DNA of 64,000 nt, taken from positions 766,253 through 830,252 of the forward strand of contig NZ_JBEPTK010000001.1 of the NCBI RefSeq assembly GCF_040549485.1. The letters are read 5' to 3'. Below are positions 33,743-41,966 of the stretch, piece after piece; within the stretch, counting starts at the first letter, position 1, and every line of letters begins with the position of its first letter. The translations under genes were made by a program, and so were the position numbers. The notes under the pieces are model-generated. The model was not told the DNA's origin. It made no database searches and saw nothing but the letters and a program-made list of their open reading frames with translations. The DNA is from Constrictibacter sp. MBR-5 (GTDB taxonomy: Bacteria > Pseudomonadota > Alphaproteobacteria > JAJUGE01).

Positions 33743-36210
33743 CCCCGGATCCGCTCGCCCTTCGGGTCGTACCAGGGGGCGAGCTGGACGCGGGCGGGGT
33801 GGCGGGACCAGGCGACCTCGACCGCCCACGTCCCCGCCTCCAGCCAGTCGCGCGATACGCCCTCCGGACAGGCGACGTAGCCCATGCCGAGCGACTGCCC
33901 AACGCGATGGCCCCACATGCCGGAGGTGGTGGCGCCGACCGGCACGCCGTCGCGCAGGATCGGCTCGTCGCGATAGAGCAGCGGTGCGGTGACGCCGGCG
34001 TCCTCCATCGCGATCTGCACGAGGCGGCGGCGCGGCGTCCCTTCCGCACGCCGCCGAAGCAGGGCGTCGCGGCCGACGAAGTGGCCGAGCGGCCCCTCGG
34101 GCTTCTCCCAGGCGACGGCGAAGCCGAGGCCCGCCTGGACCGGATCGTCCTCCTCGCCGATGTCGTGGCCCCAGTGGCGGTAGCCCTTCTCCAGCCGCAG
34201 CGCGTTCATCGCGTGATAGCCGGCGAAACCGAGGCCGAGCCCCTGCCCCGCATCGACCAGCGTCTCGAAGACGTGGGCGGCGAACTCGGCCGGCACGTAG
34301 AGCTCCCAGCCCAGCTCGCCGACATAGGTGAGGCGCGTGGCGCGCACCCTGGCATAGCCGATCTCCACCTCCCGGCTGGCGCCGAAGGGAAAGGCCGCGT
34401 TCGAGAAGTCGTCGGGCGACACGGTCGATAGGAGGTCGCGCGACCGCGGCCCCATGACGCCCAGCATCGGCAGGCCGGAAGTCACGTCCGTCACGGTGCA
34501 GTGCGCGCCGTCGGGGACGTGGCGCCGCAGCCAGGCGAGGTCGCGCACCTGTCCCACCGCAGTCGTCACGACGAGAAATTCCATCTCCGCCAGCCTCGTG
34601 ACCGTCAGGTCCGCCTCGATGCCGCCGCGGGCGTTGAGCCATTGGGTGTAGACGGCGCGGCCCGGCGCCACGTCGATGCGGTTCGCCGAGACGCGCTCCA
34701 GCACGGCGAGCGCGTCGCGTCCCTGGACGAGATATTTCGCGAAAGACGACTGGTCGAACAGCGCGACGGCGTCGCGGGTGCGGCGGCATTCGGCGCCGCA
34801 GGCGTCGAACCAGTTCTGTCGGCCGTAGGAATAGACGTATTCGGGCGTCTCGCCGTCGCGGGCATACCAGTTCGGCCGCTCCCAGCCAGCCGTCTCGCCC
34901 ATGCAGGCGCCGGCGGCGACCAGCCGGTCGTGGAACGGCGAGCGCCGCGCGCCGCGCGCCGTGGCGTACTGCCGGAACGGCCAGTGCATGTCGTAGAGCA
35001 GGCCCAGCGTCTCCGACACGCGCGCGCGCAGATAGCGCCGGTTCGACTGGAACGGCATCATCCGCCGGGCATCGACGTCGGCGAGTTCCATCGGCGGATG
35101 CCGGTCGCGGATCCATTCGGCCAGCACCTTGCCGACGCCGCCCGACGACTGGATGCCGATCGAGTTGAAGCCGCAGGCGAGGAACAGGTTCGGCAGTTCC
35201 GGCGCCTCGCCCAGCAGGTAGCGGTCGTCCGGCGTGAAGCTCTCCGGCCCGTTGAAGAAGGTGCGGATTCCGGCACTGGCCAGCAGCGGCAGGCGGTGCG
35301 TCGCCTGTTCCAGGATCGGCTCGAAGTGGCCGACATCCTCGGGCAGCGCGTCGAAGGCGAAGTCCGCCGGGATGCCGTCCATGCCCCACGGCTTGGCGAC
35401 CGGCTCGAAGCAGCCGAGCAGGATCTTGCCGGCGTCCTCCTTGTAGTAGGTGCACTCGTCGGGCACGCGCAGCACCGGCAGGCCGGCGGGCAGGTCGGCG
35501 ATCGCCCCGGTCACCACGTAGAAATGCTCGCAGGCGTGCAGCGGTACGTTCACGCCCACGGCCGATCCCAGTTCGCGCGACCACATGCCGGCGGCCAGCA
35601 CCACCGTGTCGGCGCGCACCGGGCCCTCGGCCGTCATCACCCCCACGGCCCGGCCGTTCTCGACCAGGATGCGTTCGACGGCCACATTCTCGACGATGCG
35701 CGCACCGCGCATCCGCGCGCCCTTCGCCAGCGCCTGGGTGGTGTCGATCGGGTTCGTCTGGCCGTCCTTGGCGAGGAAGACGCCGCCCTTCACGTCACGC
35801 GTCTCCAGGATCGGGTAGCGCGCGGCGATGTCGGCCGGCCCGATCACCTCGACCTCCAGGCCGAAGTTTCGGGCCATCGAGGCGCCGCGCTTCAGCTCCT
35901 CCAGGCGCGCGTCGTTCAAGGCGACGGCGATCGAGCCGTTCTGCCGGAAGCCGGTCGCCTGCCCCGTCTCCGCCTCCAGCGTCGCGAACAGGTCGGACGT
36001 GTATTTCGCCAGTTCCGTCATGCGGCGCGTGGCGCGCAGCTGCCCGACGAGGCCCGCCGCGTGCCAGGTCGTCCCGCAGGTGAGCTGGCGCCGCTCCAGC
36101 AGCAGCACGTCGGTGATGCCGAGCTTCGTCAGGTGATAGGCGATCGAGCAGCCGGCGACGCCGCCGCCGACGATGACGACGGAAACCCGGTCGGGAAGCG
36201 GCTGGGACAT
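33739..36210 (-). CDS. FAD-dependent oxidoreductase with GcvT domain (dimethylglycine/sarcosine dehydrogenase-like)
   Basis: An 823-residue two-part enzyme. The N-terminal DAO-type FAD domain has VVIVGGGVAG at residues 11-20 and the GTTWHAAGL motif, whose His carries covalent FAD in dimethylglycine dehydrogenase. The C-terminal half is a GcvT/aminomethyltransferase-like folate domain (about 440-820). Family members oxidise N-methylated glycines such as dimethylglycine or sarcosine and pass the one-carbon unit to tetrahydrofolate. The ATG at 36210 starts MSQPLPDRVSVVIVGG. It is divergent from the gamma-glutamyltransferase-like gene, with which it may share control. Confidence 0.9.
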   Translation of the reverse strand: MSQPLPDRVSVVIVGGGVAGCSIAYHLTKLGITDVLLLERRQLTCGTTWHAAGLVGQLRATRRMTELAKYTSDLFATLEAETGQATGFRQNGSIAVALNDARLEELKRGASMARNFGLEVEVIGPADIAARYPILETRDVKGGVFLAKDGQTNPIDTTQALAKGARMRGARIVENVAVERILVENGRAVGVMTAEGPVRADTVVLAAGMWSRELGSAVGVNVPLHACEHFYVVTGAIADLPAGLPVLRVPDECTYYKEDAGKILLGCFEPVAKPWGMDGIPADFAFDALPEDVGHFEPILEQATHRLPLLASAGIRTFFNGPESFTPDDRYLLGEAPELPNLFLACGFNSIGIQSSGGVGKVLAEWIRDRHPPMELADVDARRMMPFQSNRRYLRARVSETLGLLYDMHWPFRQYATARGARRSPFHDRLVAAGACMGETAGWERPNWYARDGETPEYVYSYGRQNWFDACGAECRRTRDAVALFDQSSFAKYLVQGRDALAVLERVSANRIDVAPGRAVYTQWLNARGGIEADLTVTRLAEMEFLVVTTAVGQVRDLAWLRRHVPDGAHCTVTDVTSGLPMLGVMGPRSRDLLSTVSPDDFSNAAFPFGASREVEIGYARVRATRLTYVGELGWELYVPAEFAAHVFETLVDAGQGLGLGFAGYHAMNALRLEKGYRHWGHDIGEEDDPVQAGLGFAVAWEKPEGPLGHFVGRDALLRRRAEGTPRRRLVQIAMEDAGVTAPLLYRDEPILRDGVPVGATTSGMWGHRVGQSLGMGYVACPEGVSRDWLEAGTWAVEVAWSRHPARVQLAPWYDPKGERIRG

Positions 36211-36393
36211 GCGGCGGGACCTCGGGCGAGCGTGGGTGGGTCGATCGACGGGCGCATTGTGGCCGCTTCGGCCGGCCGCGTTAACAGCCGACGCTCTTGC
36301 ACCGCAGCAAAGCGCGGCACATGCTCCCCGTTCCTGCGCCGGGGGCGGTCGGGGTCCCTGCCCGTTGGGGGGCGGGGGCGGAAGGAGAGCGGG
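36211..36393. promoter_or_regulatory. Divergent promoter region of the FAD/GcvT and GGT-family genes
   Basis: These 183 bases separate two divergent starts and should hold both promoters. Visible elements are a GAAGGAG ribosome site for the plus-strand gene and a G-rich stretch (36366-36378). I see no clear -35/-10 pair or operator palindrome. Confidence 0.5.
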
Positions 36394-38136
36394 ATGACGA
36401 TGATCGGACTGGGCGGGCCGGGCGCGCACCTGCGCGCGGCACAGGGACAGCGGCACATGATCGCGGCGGGGCACAGCGCGGCCACGCAGGCGGGCTTCGC
36501 CATCCTCGAGGCGGGCGGTAACGCCGTGGATGCCGGGGTCGCCGCCGGCATCGCGCTGGGCGTCGTCGTGCCGGACGTGGTGAACGTCGCGGGCGTCGCA
36601 CCCATCATGATCCGCATGGCGGAGACCGGCGAAACGGTCACCATCGCCGGCCTCGGCGGCTGGCCGAAGGCGGCGAAGCCCGAGGTCTTCCTGCGCGACC
36701 ATGACGGCCATATCCCCGACGGCCTGCTGCGCACCGTCATCCCGGCGGCACCCGAGGCGTGGATCACGGCGCTGGAGCGCTACGGCACCATGACCTTCGG
36801 CGAGGTCGCGTCGGGTGCCATCCGACTGGCGGCGGAGGGCTTCCCGACCAGTTCGCTGCTGGCGACCTTCATCGCCTCGCACGAAGCGGAATATCGCCGC
36901 TGGCCGTCGAACGCGGCGATCTTCCTGAAGGACGGACGCCCGCCGAAGCCTGGCGAGCGCTTCGTGCAGTCGGACCTCGCCGCCACCCTGCGCTACATGG
37001 CAGACCAGGAGCGGGCGAAGCGCGGCGACCGGGCCGCCGGCCTGCGGGCGGCGCGCGACGCCTTCTACCGCGGCGACATCGCCACCAAGATCGTGAAGTT
37101 CCACGCCGAGAACGGCGGTTGGCTGACCGCCGACGACCTCGCCTGCTTCCGCACGCCGGTCGAGCCGCCGGTGGTGACGACGGTCATGGGACTGGAGGTC
37201 TATACCTGCGGCGTCTGGTGCCAGGGGCCCCTTCTGTCCCAAGTGCTTCGCATCCTGGAGACGGACGATCTCGCCGCACTCGGCCACAACAGCCCGGCCT
37301 ACATCCACCTGCTGACCGAGGCGGTGAAGCTGGCCTGCGCCGACCGCGAGCGCTGGTACGGCGACCCGCGCTTCGTCGACGTGCCGCTCGACGGGCTGCT
37401 CTCGTCCGCCTATGCCGCCCTGCGTCGCGGCCTGATCGATCCGGAGCGTGCCGCGCCCGACATGCCGAACCCCGGCGACCCGCGCACCATGCGGGCCGAG
37501 ACGACGCCGTTCGGCACGGTCTCGCCCGCGAAGGACGGACCGGGGCCATCGCGCGACACCTCCTATGTCTGCGCCGTCGACCGCTGGGGCAACGTGTTCT
37601 CGGCGACACCCAGCGACGTCTCGAACGATACGCCGGTCATCCCGGGCACCGGCCTCTGCCCCTCCTCGCGCGGCTGCCAGTCCTTCGCCGTGCCCGGCCA
37701 CCCCAGCGCCCCGGTGCCGGGCAAGCGGCCGCGCCTGACGCCGAACCCGGCCATGGTGCGCTTCGGCGAGGACGTCTTCATGCCGTTCGGCACGCCGGGC
37801 GGCGACGTGCAGGTCCAGGCGATGACCCAGGTTCTCCTGAACCTGTCGGTGTTCGGCATGGACCTGCAGGCCGCACTGGATGCGCCGCGCTTCGCCAGCT
37901 ACAGCTTCCCCAGTTCGTTCGAGCCGCACGACCACCATCCCGGCCTGCTGAAGCTGGAACGGCTGCTGCCGGAGGCCACGGCGGAGGCGCTGACGGCGCT
38001 CGGCCACCGGGTGGAATGGTGGCCGGACCGGACATGGCTCGCCGGCGGCGTCTGCGCCGTCGTCGCCGACAACGCCTCCGGCCTCAAGCTCGGCGCCGCC
38101 GACCCACGCCGCCACGGCTCGGCACTGGGGGCCTGA
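36394..38136 (+). CDS. Gamma-glutamyltransferase family protein (Ntn hydrolase, possibly oxamate amidohydrolase-like)
   Basis: A 580-residue Ntn-type hydrolase expected to self-cleave before the nucleophile T389 (RDTSYVCAVDRWGN). The ATPSDVS and downstream PGKRPRLTPNPAM segments match the family's glycine-rich and substrate loops. The nucleophile is followed by Ser rather than the TH common in true glutathione hydrolases. This is closer to the HpxW/YwrD-like branch that includes oxamate amidohydrolase. There is no signal peptide, so it is probably cytoplasmic. The ATG at 36394 has GAAGGAG upstream. The substrate is uncertain. Confidence 0.85.
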   Translation: MTMIGLGGPGAHLRAAQGQRHMIAAGHSAATQAGFAILEAGGNAVDAGVAAGIALGVVVPDVVNVAGVAPIMIRMAETGETVTIAGLGGWPKAAKPEVFLRDHDGHIPDGLLRTVIPAAPEAWITALERYGTMTFGEVASGAIRLAAEGFPTSSLLATFIASHEAEYRRWPSNAAIFLKDGRPPKPGERFVQSDLAATLRYMADQERAKRGDRAAGLRAARDAFYRGDIATKIVKFHAENGGWLTADDLACFRTPVEPPVVTTVMGLEVYTCGVWCQGPLLSQVLRILETDDLAALGHNSPAYIHLLTEAVKLACADRERWYGDPRFVDVPLDGLLSSAYAALRRGLIDPERAAPDMPNPGDPRTMRAETTPFGTVSPAKDGPGPSRDTSYVCAVDRWGNVFSATPSDVSNDTPVIPGTGLCPSSRGCQSFAVPGHPSAPVPGKRPRLTPNPAMVRFGEDVFMPFGTPGGDVQVQAMTQVLLNLSVFGMDLQAALDAPRFASYSFPSSFEPHDHHPGLLKLERLLPEATAEALTALGHRVEWWPDRTWLAGGVCAVVADNASGLKLGAADPRRHGSALGA

Positions 38137-38147
38137 GCGCTGGGGGC

Positions 38148-38519
38148 TTAGCGGCGGCAGTCGGGCGCCGGTGGCTCGGCTTCATCCGGCATCGACCGGT
38201 TGATCGCCGACAGGAGCGGCGGCAGGTTCTCGTGGACGACCGCCCAGACGCGCTCGTCGTCGATCTGTGCATAGCCGTGAACCAGCAGGTTGCGGAACGC
38301 CACCACACGGGGAAGATCCGGGATCGTCTCTGCGATCTCGGGCACATGGCGGGCGAGTTGCCCGAGCGCCTCGCCTACTATGCCAAGCTGCCGTTCGACC
38401 GCCGAGCGGAGCATGAGGTCGGCCAGATAGTCCTCCAGCGTCCTGCCGCTGACGAAGGTTCGGACGGCCTCCGCCGCCTCGCGGGCATCCCAGAGGTACT
38501 TGCGCGGATCACGCCGCAT
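38148..38519 (-). CDS. hepT: HepT-type HEPN RNase toxin
   Basis: A 123-residue all-helical HEPN protein. The catalytic motif RNLLVHGY at residues 76-83 fits RX4HXY exactly; Arg and His form the RNase site, and the Tyr is the residue AMPylated by the MntA partner in studied systems. Its start overlaps the end of mntA by 11 bases, so the antitoxin is translated first. In free form it should cleave RNA and stop growth. Confidence 0.9.
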   Translation of the reverse strand: MRRDPRKYLWDAREAAEAVRTFVSGRTLEDYLADLMLRSAVERQLGIVGEALGQLARHVPEIAETIPDLPRVVAFRNLLVHGYAQIDDERVWAVVHENLPPLLSAINRSMPDEAEPPAPDCRR

Positions 38520-38817
38520 AGAGCAATTCGCGGCTGCGCGCGATGTCCGCCCTGAGATAGGGGTTGCGCACCGCCGTGGCCTCGACGAGGTCGACCGGCC
38601 TGCCGAACAGGTCTTCGAGCGCTTCCTTGAAGCCCATGAAGCTGTCCAGTGCGGCCCGGCCGGTTTCCCGTTCGAACTGCACCAGCAGGTCCACGTCGCT
38701 GGAGGACGGGTCGAAGTCCGCCCGGGCAGCTGAGCCGAAGACCTCCAGCCGCTTCACGCGAAAGCGCCGACAGAGCGCCGCCACCGCCTCCCGCTGCTCG
38801 CTGATCGTCGGGTGCAT
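38509..38817 (-). CDS. mntA: MntA-type minimal nucleotidyltransferase antitoxin
   Basis: A 102-residue minimal nucleotidyltransferase. The motif starts G28-S29 and reaches the D41-x-D43 pair after 11 residues, one more than is usual; a third acidic strand is PVDLVEA. In known pairs it neutralises HepT by transferring AMP units to its motif Tyr. The ATG at 38817 has GGAG 8 bases upstream and was preferred over the upstream frame extension to 38844. It leads a two-gene unit with hepT. Confidence 0.9.
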   Translation of the reverse strand: MHPTISEQREAVAALCRRFRVKRLEVFGSAARADFDPSSSDVDLLVQFERETGRAALDSFMGFKEALEDLFGRPVDLVEATAVRNPYLRADIARSRELLYAA

Positions 38818-38907
38818 GCAGATGGCTCCAAGACCGTAATGCACAGCGGATTCATAGCAGATGCGCCCGCCGATGTCGGCCCTGCGAACCGCCGCAGCGG
38901 CAGAGCC

Positions 38908-40080
38908 TCAGGCCGCCATCTCCAGGATCTCCCGCACCTGGGCCGGGCTTTCGATCTTGCGCGGATTGGTGTGCGTCCAGCGGTCGTGCATCGCGTTCTT
39001 GGCGACCAGGTCGAACTGGTCCGGCCCGACGCCGACGGCCGACAGGCTGCGCGGCAGGCCCAGGCCGGCGATGAACTCGTGGACCACGTCGGCGGGACGC
39101 TCGCCGGAACGGCCGAGCGCTTCCGCCACCAGCTTCTGGCGCTCGGCGTTGACGCTCTCGTTCCAGCGCAACACGAAGGGCAGCATCACGCAGGAGGTGT
39201 AGCCGTGCGGCACGCCGCAGGTGCCGCCCAGGACGTGGCCGATGGCGTGGCTGGCACCCTTCGGCACGCCGGAGCCGACACCGGTCATCGACAGCCACGC
39301 GCCCAGCTGGCAGTCGAGCCGCGCCTGCAGGTCCGACGGGTCGGCCTTGACGCCCTTCAGCCCGCGGCCGAGCAGGCGCAGGCCGTGCAGATAGGCGCCG
39401 TCGCAGAAGGCGTCGGACTGGACCGAGCAGATGCCCTCGACGCAATGGTCGACGGCGCGGATGCCGGTCGAGAGCCACAGCCATTCCGGCGTGTGCACCG
39501 TCGGCGCCGGATCGAGGATCACCGCGCGCGGCATCAGCTGCGGATGTGCCCAGGACTGCTTCACCTTGGTGCGCGGGTCGGTGCAGCCGGCGGTCATGCC
39601 GAACTCGCCGCCGGAGAGCGTGGTCGGCACCGAGACCTGGCGGACCTTCGGCGCATCGAACACCGGGTTGTGCCGCGTCCCGTCGGCCTGGACGACGCCG
39701 CGGAAGGGCTCCAGCCCGTCCATGTCGCGGATGTCGTGCTGCAGGCAGATCTGGATGATCTTGGCCGCGTCCGTCACCGAGCCGCCGCCGAAGGTGAGGA
39801 TAAGGTCGGCACCGGCGTCGCGCGCCACGGCCGCCGCTTCGATGACCGCGTCGCGCGGCGTGTGCGCCGGCATGCGGTCGAACTCCGCGGCGTAGCGGGC
39901 GCCCAGCGCGTCGCGGACCTTGGCGATCTCGTCGGTCTCGCGGTTCAGCGTGCCGCTGACCAGCAGGAAGACGCGCTCGGCGCCGATGCGCTCGGCCTCG
40001 GCCAGGACGGCCTCGGCGGCGGGGCGGCCGTAGACGACGCGCTCCATGCTGGGGAAGTTGAAGACGCCCGACTGGACCAT
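38908..40080 (-). CDS. Iron-containing alcohol dehydrogenase, maleylacetate reductase-like
   Basis: A 390-residue group III dehydrogenase. The NAD-binding segment is LTFGGGSVTDAAK. The metal ligands lie in the GIRAVDHCVEG region and in SHAIGHVLGG and GVPHGYTS. Members reduce maleylacetate or oxidise alcohols with Fe2+ or Zn2+. The start MVQSGVFNFPSMERVVYG resembles maleylacetate reductases and related enzymes. The ATG has GAGGGAG upstream. It follows the MFS gene by 38 bases, so the transporter may import its substrate or a precursor. The longer frame that runs on into the MFS gene is a shadow. Confidence 0.9.
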   Translation of the reverse strand: MVQSGVFNFPSMERVVYGRPAAEAVLAEAERIGAERVFLLVSGTLNRETDEIAKVRDALGARYAAEFDRMPAHTPRDAVIEAAAVARDAGADLILTFGGGSVTDAAKIIQICLQHDIRDMDGLEPFRGVVQADGTRHNPVFDAPKVRQVSVPTTLSGGEFGMTAGCTDPRTKVKQSWAHPQLMPRAVILDPAPTVHTPEWLWLSTGIRAVDHCVEGICSVQSDAFCDGAYLHGLRLLGRGLKGVKADPSDLQARLDCQLGAWLSMTGVGSGVPKGASHAIGHVLGGTCGVPHGYTSCVMLPFVLRWNESVNAERQKLVAEALGRSGERPADVVHEFIAGLGLPRSLSAVGVGPDQFDLVAKNAMHDRWTHTNPRKIESPAQVREILEMAA

Positions 40081-40118
40081 GTGCCCGCTCCCTCGTTGTC
40101 GCTTCATCTCTTGTCGTT

Positions 40119-41312
40119 TCACGTGCGGCGCCCGGCCGTCATCAGCCAGAGCACCGTTCCGCCCGCCGCGGCGACCGCACCCATGGTCGCGAAGGCGACG
40201 CTCCAGCCGGTCAGGCCGTCGCGGCCGAACAGGTCGAGCACCATCCCGAACAGCACGGGTCCCACGAACCCGCCGACCGCACCGGCCAGGGCGAACAGCC
40301 CCATGGTGGCACCGCGCGTCGCCGCATCCGACGCCGCCACGGCGCCGCCGCTCAGCGGGCCGGAATCCGCCAGCAGCAGCATATTGTGCAGCACGACGGG
40401 GATCAGCAAAAGCAGCAGCGGCTGCCCCGCCGCCAGCGCCACGAGGACGGCAGCGGCACCCGACGCCCCCATGGCGACCGACGCCGTCCGCGCCATGCCG
40501 AAGCGCGCCCCCACCTCGCCCGCGATCATGCTGGCCGGGACGCCGATGAAGTTGAGACCGGTGACGATCAGCGCCAGCGTCCAGACCGAGCCGTCGTGCA
40601 GGCTCAGCCCGCCGGCGAAGGTCAGGAAGGCGACCGTCCAGCCGCGCACACCGATCAGTTCGACGCTGTGCGCCAGATAGCCGACGATACAGCCCATGGC
40701 GCGCCTGTTCCGCAGCACCGGGCCGTAGTTGAAGATCCGCCGCGGGCCGCTCGGAGCCTGCGGCGGCTTCGGCGGGATTGCCACCGCGAGCGCCGCCGCC
40801 GCCAAGTTCAGGACACCCGGCACGATGAACGCCCAGCGCCAGTCGAACACCTGCGACAGGCCGATCGCGATCAGGACCGACAGGCTGGAGCCGACGGCGA
40901 AACTGGACACGTAGAGCGAGGCGGCGCGCGCCTGGAACGGCCCGTCGATGCGGTCGCCGAGCGCCTTGAGGCCCGGGACATAGGTGGCGGCGAGGCCCAG
41001 CCCCTGCAGCGACCGGTAGGCGGCCGCACTCCAGAAGCCGTCGGCGAACAGGCCGAAGCCGATATAGCCGGCGGCGTTGGCCAGCGCCCCCCAGATCAGC
41101 AGCCGCCGCGCGTCCATCCGGTCGGTGATCGCCAGGAACGGCACGGCGATCATGTAGGCGAGGTTCGGCATGCCGTTCAGCCAGCCGGCCTCGGTGTTGG
41201 TCAGGTCCCATTCAACAATGAAGCGCGGCAGCAGGGCCGCGAACGCGTGCAGCCCCATCAGCGTGAACGCCAGAAAGGCGCACGCGAGCACGAGCAGACG
41301 GACAGGGGACAT
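40119..41312 (-). CDS. MFS transporter
   Basis: A 397-residue major facilitator with 12 predicted helices. It begins MSPVRLLVLACAFLAFTLMG; loop 2-3 carries the MDARRLL segment in place of the usual GxxxDRxGRR motif, and loop 8-9 is ARFGMARTA. The substrate cannot be read from sequence. It is upstream of, and probably cotranscribed with, the iron-dependent dehydrogenase, which suggests organic acid or aromatic-derived substrate uptake. Confidence 0.85.
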   Translation of the reverse strand: MSPVRLLVLACAFLAFTLMGLHAFAALLPRFIVEWDLTNTEAGWLNGMPNLAYMIAVPFLAITDRMDARRLLIWGALANAAGYIGFGLFADGFWSAAAYRSLQGLGLAATYVPGLKALGDRIDGPFQARAASLYVSSFAVGSSLSVLIAIGLSQVFDWRWAFIVPGVLNLAAAALAVAIPPKPPQAPSGPRRIFNYGPVLRNRRAMGCIVGYLAHSVELIGVRGWTVAFLTFAGGLSLHDGSVWTLALIVTGLNFIGVPASMIAGEVGARFGMARTASVAMGASGAAAVLVALAAGQPLLLLLIPVVLHNMLLLADSGPLSGGAVAASDAATRGATMGLFALAGAVGGFVGPVLFGMVLDLFGRDGLTGWSVAFATMGAVAAAGGTVLWLMTAGRRT

Positions 41313-41428
41313 CGAAGTCAGGAAATGGCCTGGGCGGCGGAGGGTCGCGGCGGGATGGCCCGACAGGTTAGCGGTCGGCGCGGGCGGCGCCTATACCCTC
41401 CGACGTCACGAGCCGGATGTGGATCGCC

Positions 41429-41860
41429 CTACCGCCCGGCGATGTACTCCCGCATGGCCGAACTCTCCGACTCCAGGTCGTCGAGGCGGCGCTTGACCAC
41501 GTCGCCGATACTGACGATGCCGGCGAGGCGGCCGTCTTCGATCACGGGCAGGTGGCGCACGCGGTGACGCGTCATTTCCGCCATCACCGCTGGGACGCCG
41601 TCCGCCATGCTGCAGGTGTGGATCGGCGCCGACATCGCCGCCGAAACCGGCATGGCGAGGGCCTTGGTCCCGCGCTCGGCGAGAACGCGCACGACGTCTC
41701 GTTCCGAGAGGATGCCGATCCCGGTCCTACCATCGAGGCTGACGACCAGGGCGCCGATGCGTTTGGCGGCCAGTGCGGCGACCGCCGTCTCGACGGTCGC
41801 ATCGGGGGCGATCGTCGCGACGTCGCTGCCCTTGGAGCGGAGTATTGCGGCCACTGTCAT
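41429..41860 (-). CDS. CBS domain pair protein
   Basis: A 143-residue protein made of two CBS domains, with SERDVVR and SIGDVVKR marking the end of each. Stand-alone CBS pairs bind adenosine ligands such as AMP, ATP or SAM and regulate other proteins; one member class responds to energy state or redox. The ATG at 41860 is preceded by GGGGAGG. It is divergent from the SUV3-like helicase gene, with 106 bases between starts. Confidence 0.9.
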   Translation of the reverse strand: MTVAAILRSKGSDVATIAPDATVETAVAALAAKRIGALVVSLDGRTGIGILSERDVVRVLAERGTKALAMPVSAAMSAPIHTCSMADGVPAVMAEMTRHRVRHLPVIEDGRLAGIVSIGDVVKRRLDDLESESSAMREYIAGR

Positions 41861-41966
41861 GGCGACCTCCCCGAATGGTCCGGGCGAAAGACTACACGCG
41901 TTCCGCCGCAGGCCGTTAGAGATAAGCGCACTTGCATCCGGCCGGCCGAACCGCGACTTTCCGGTG

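Noticed and set aside
33739..38115. One very long reverse open frame joining the FAD/GcvT gene with 635 upstream codons
   Set aside because: The part above 36210 is antisense to the GGT-family gene and reads as low-complexity Arg/Ala/Asp-rich shadow; the FAD domain starts cleanly at 36210.
38908..41211. A 767-codon frame suggesting a fusion of the MFS and dehydrogenase genes
   Set aside because: The MFS protein lies in a different frame (40119-41312), and the dehydrogenase has its own ATG with a GAGGGAG site at 40080.
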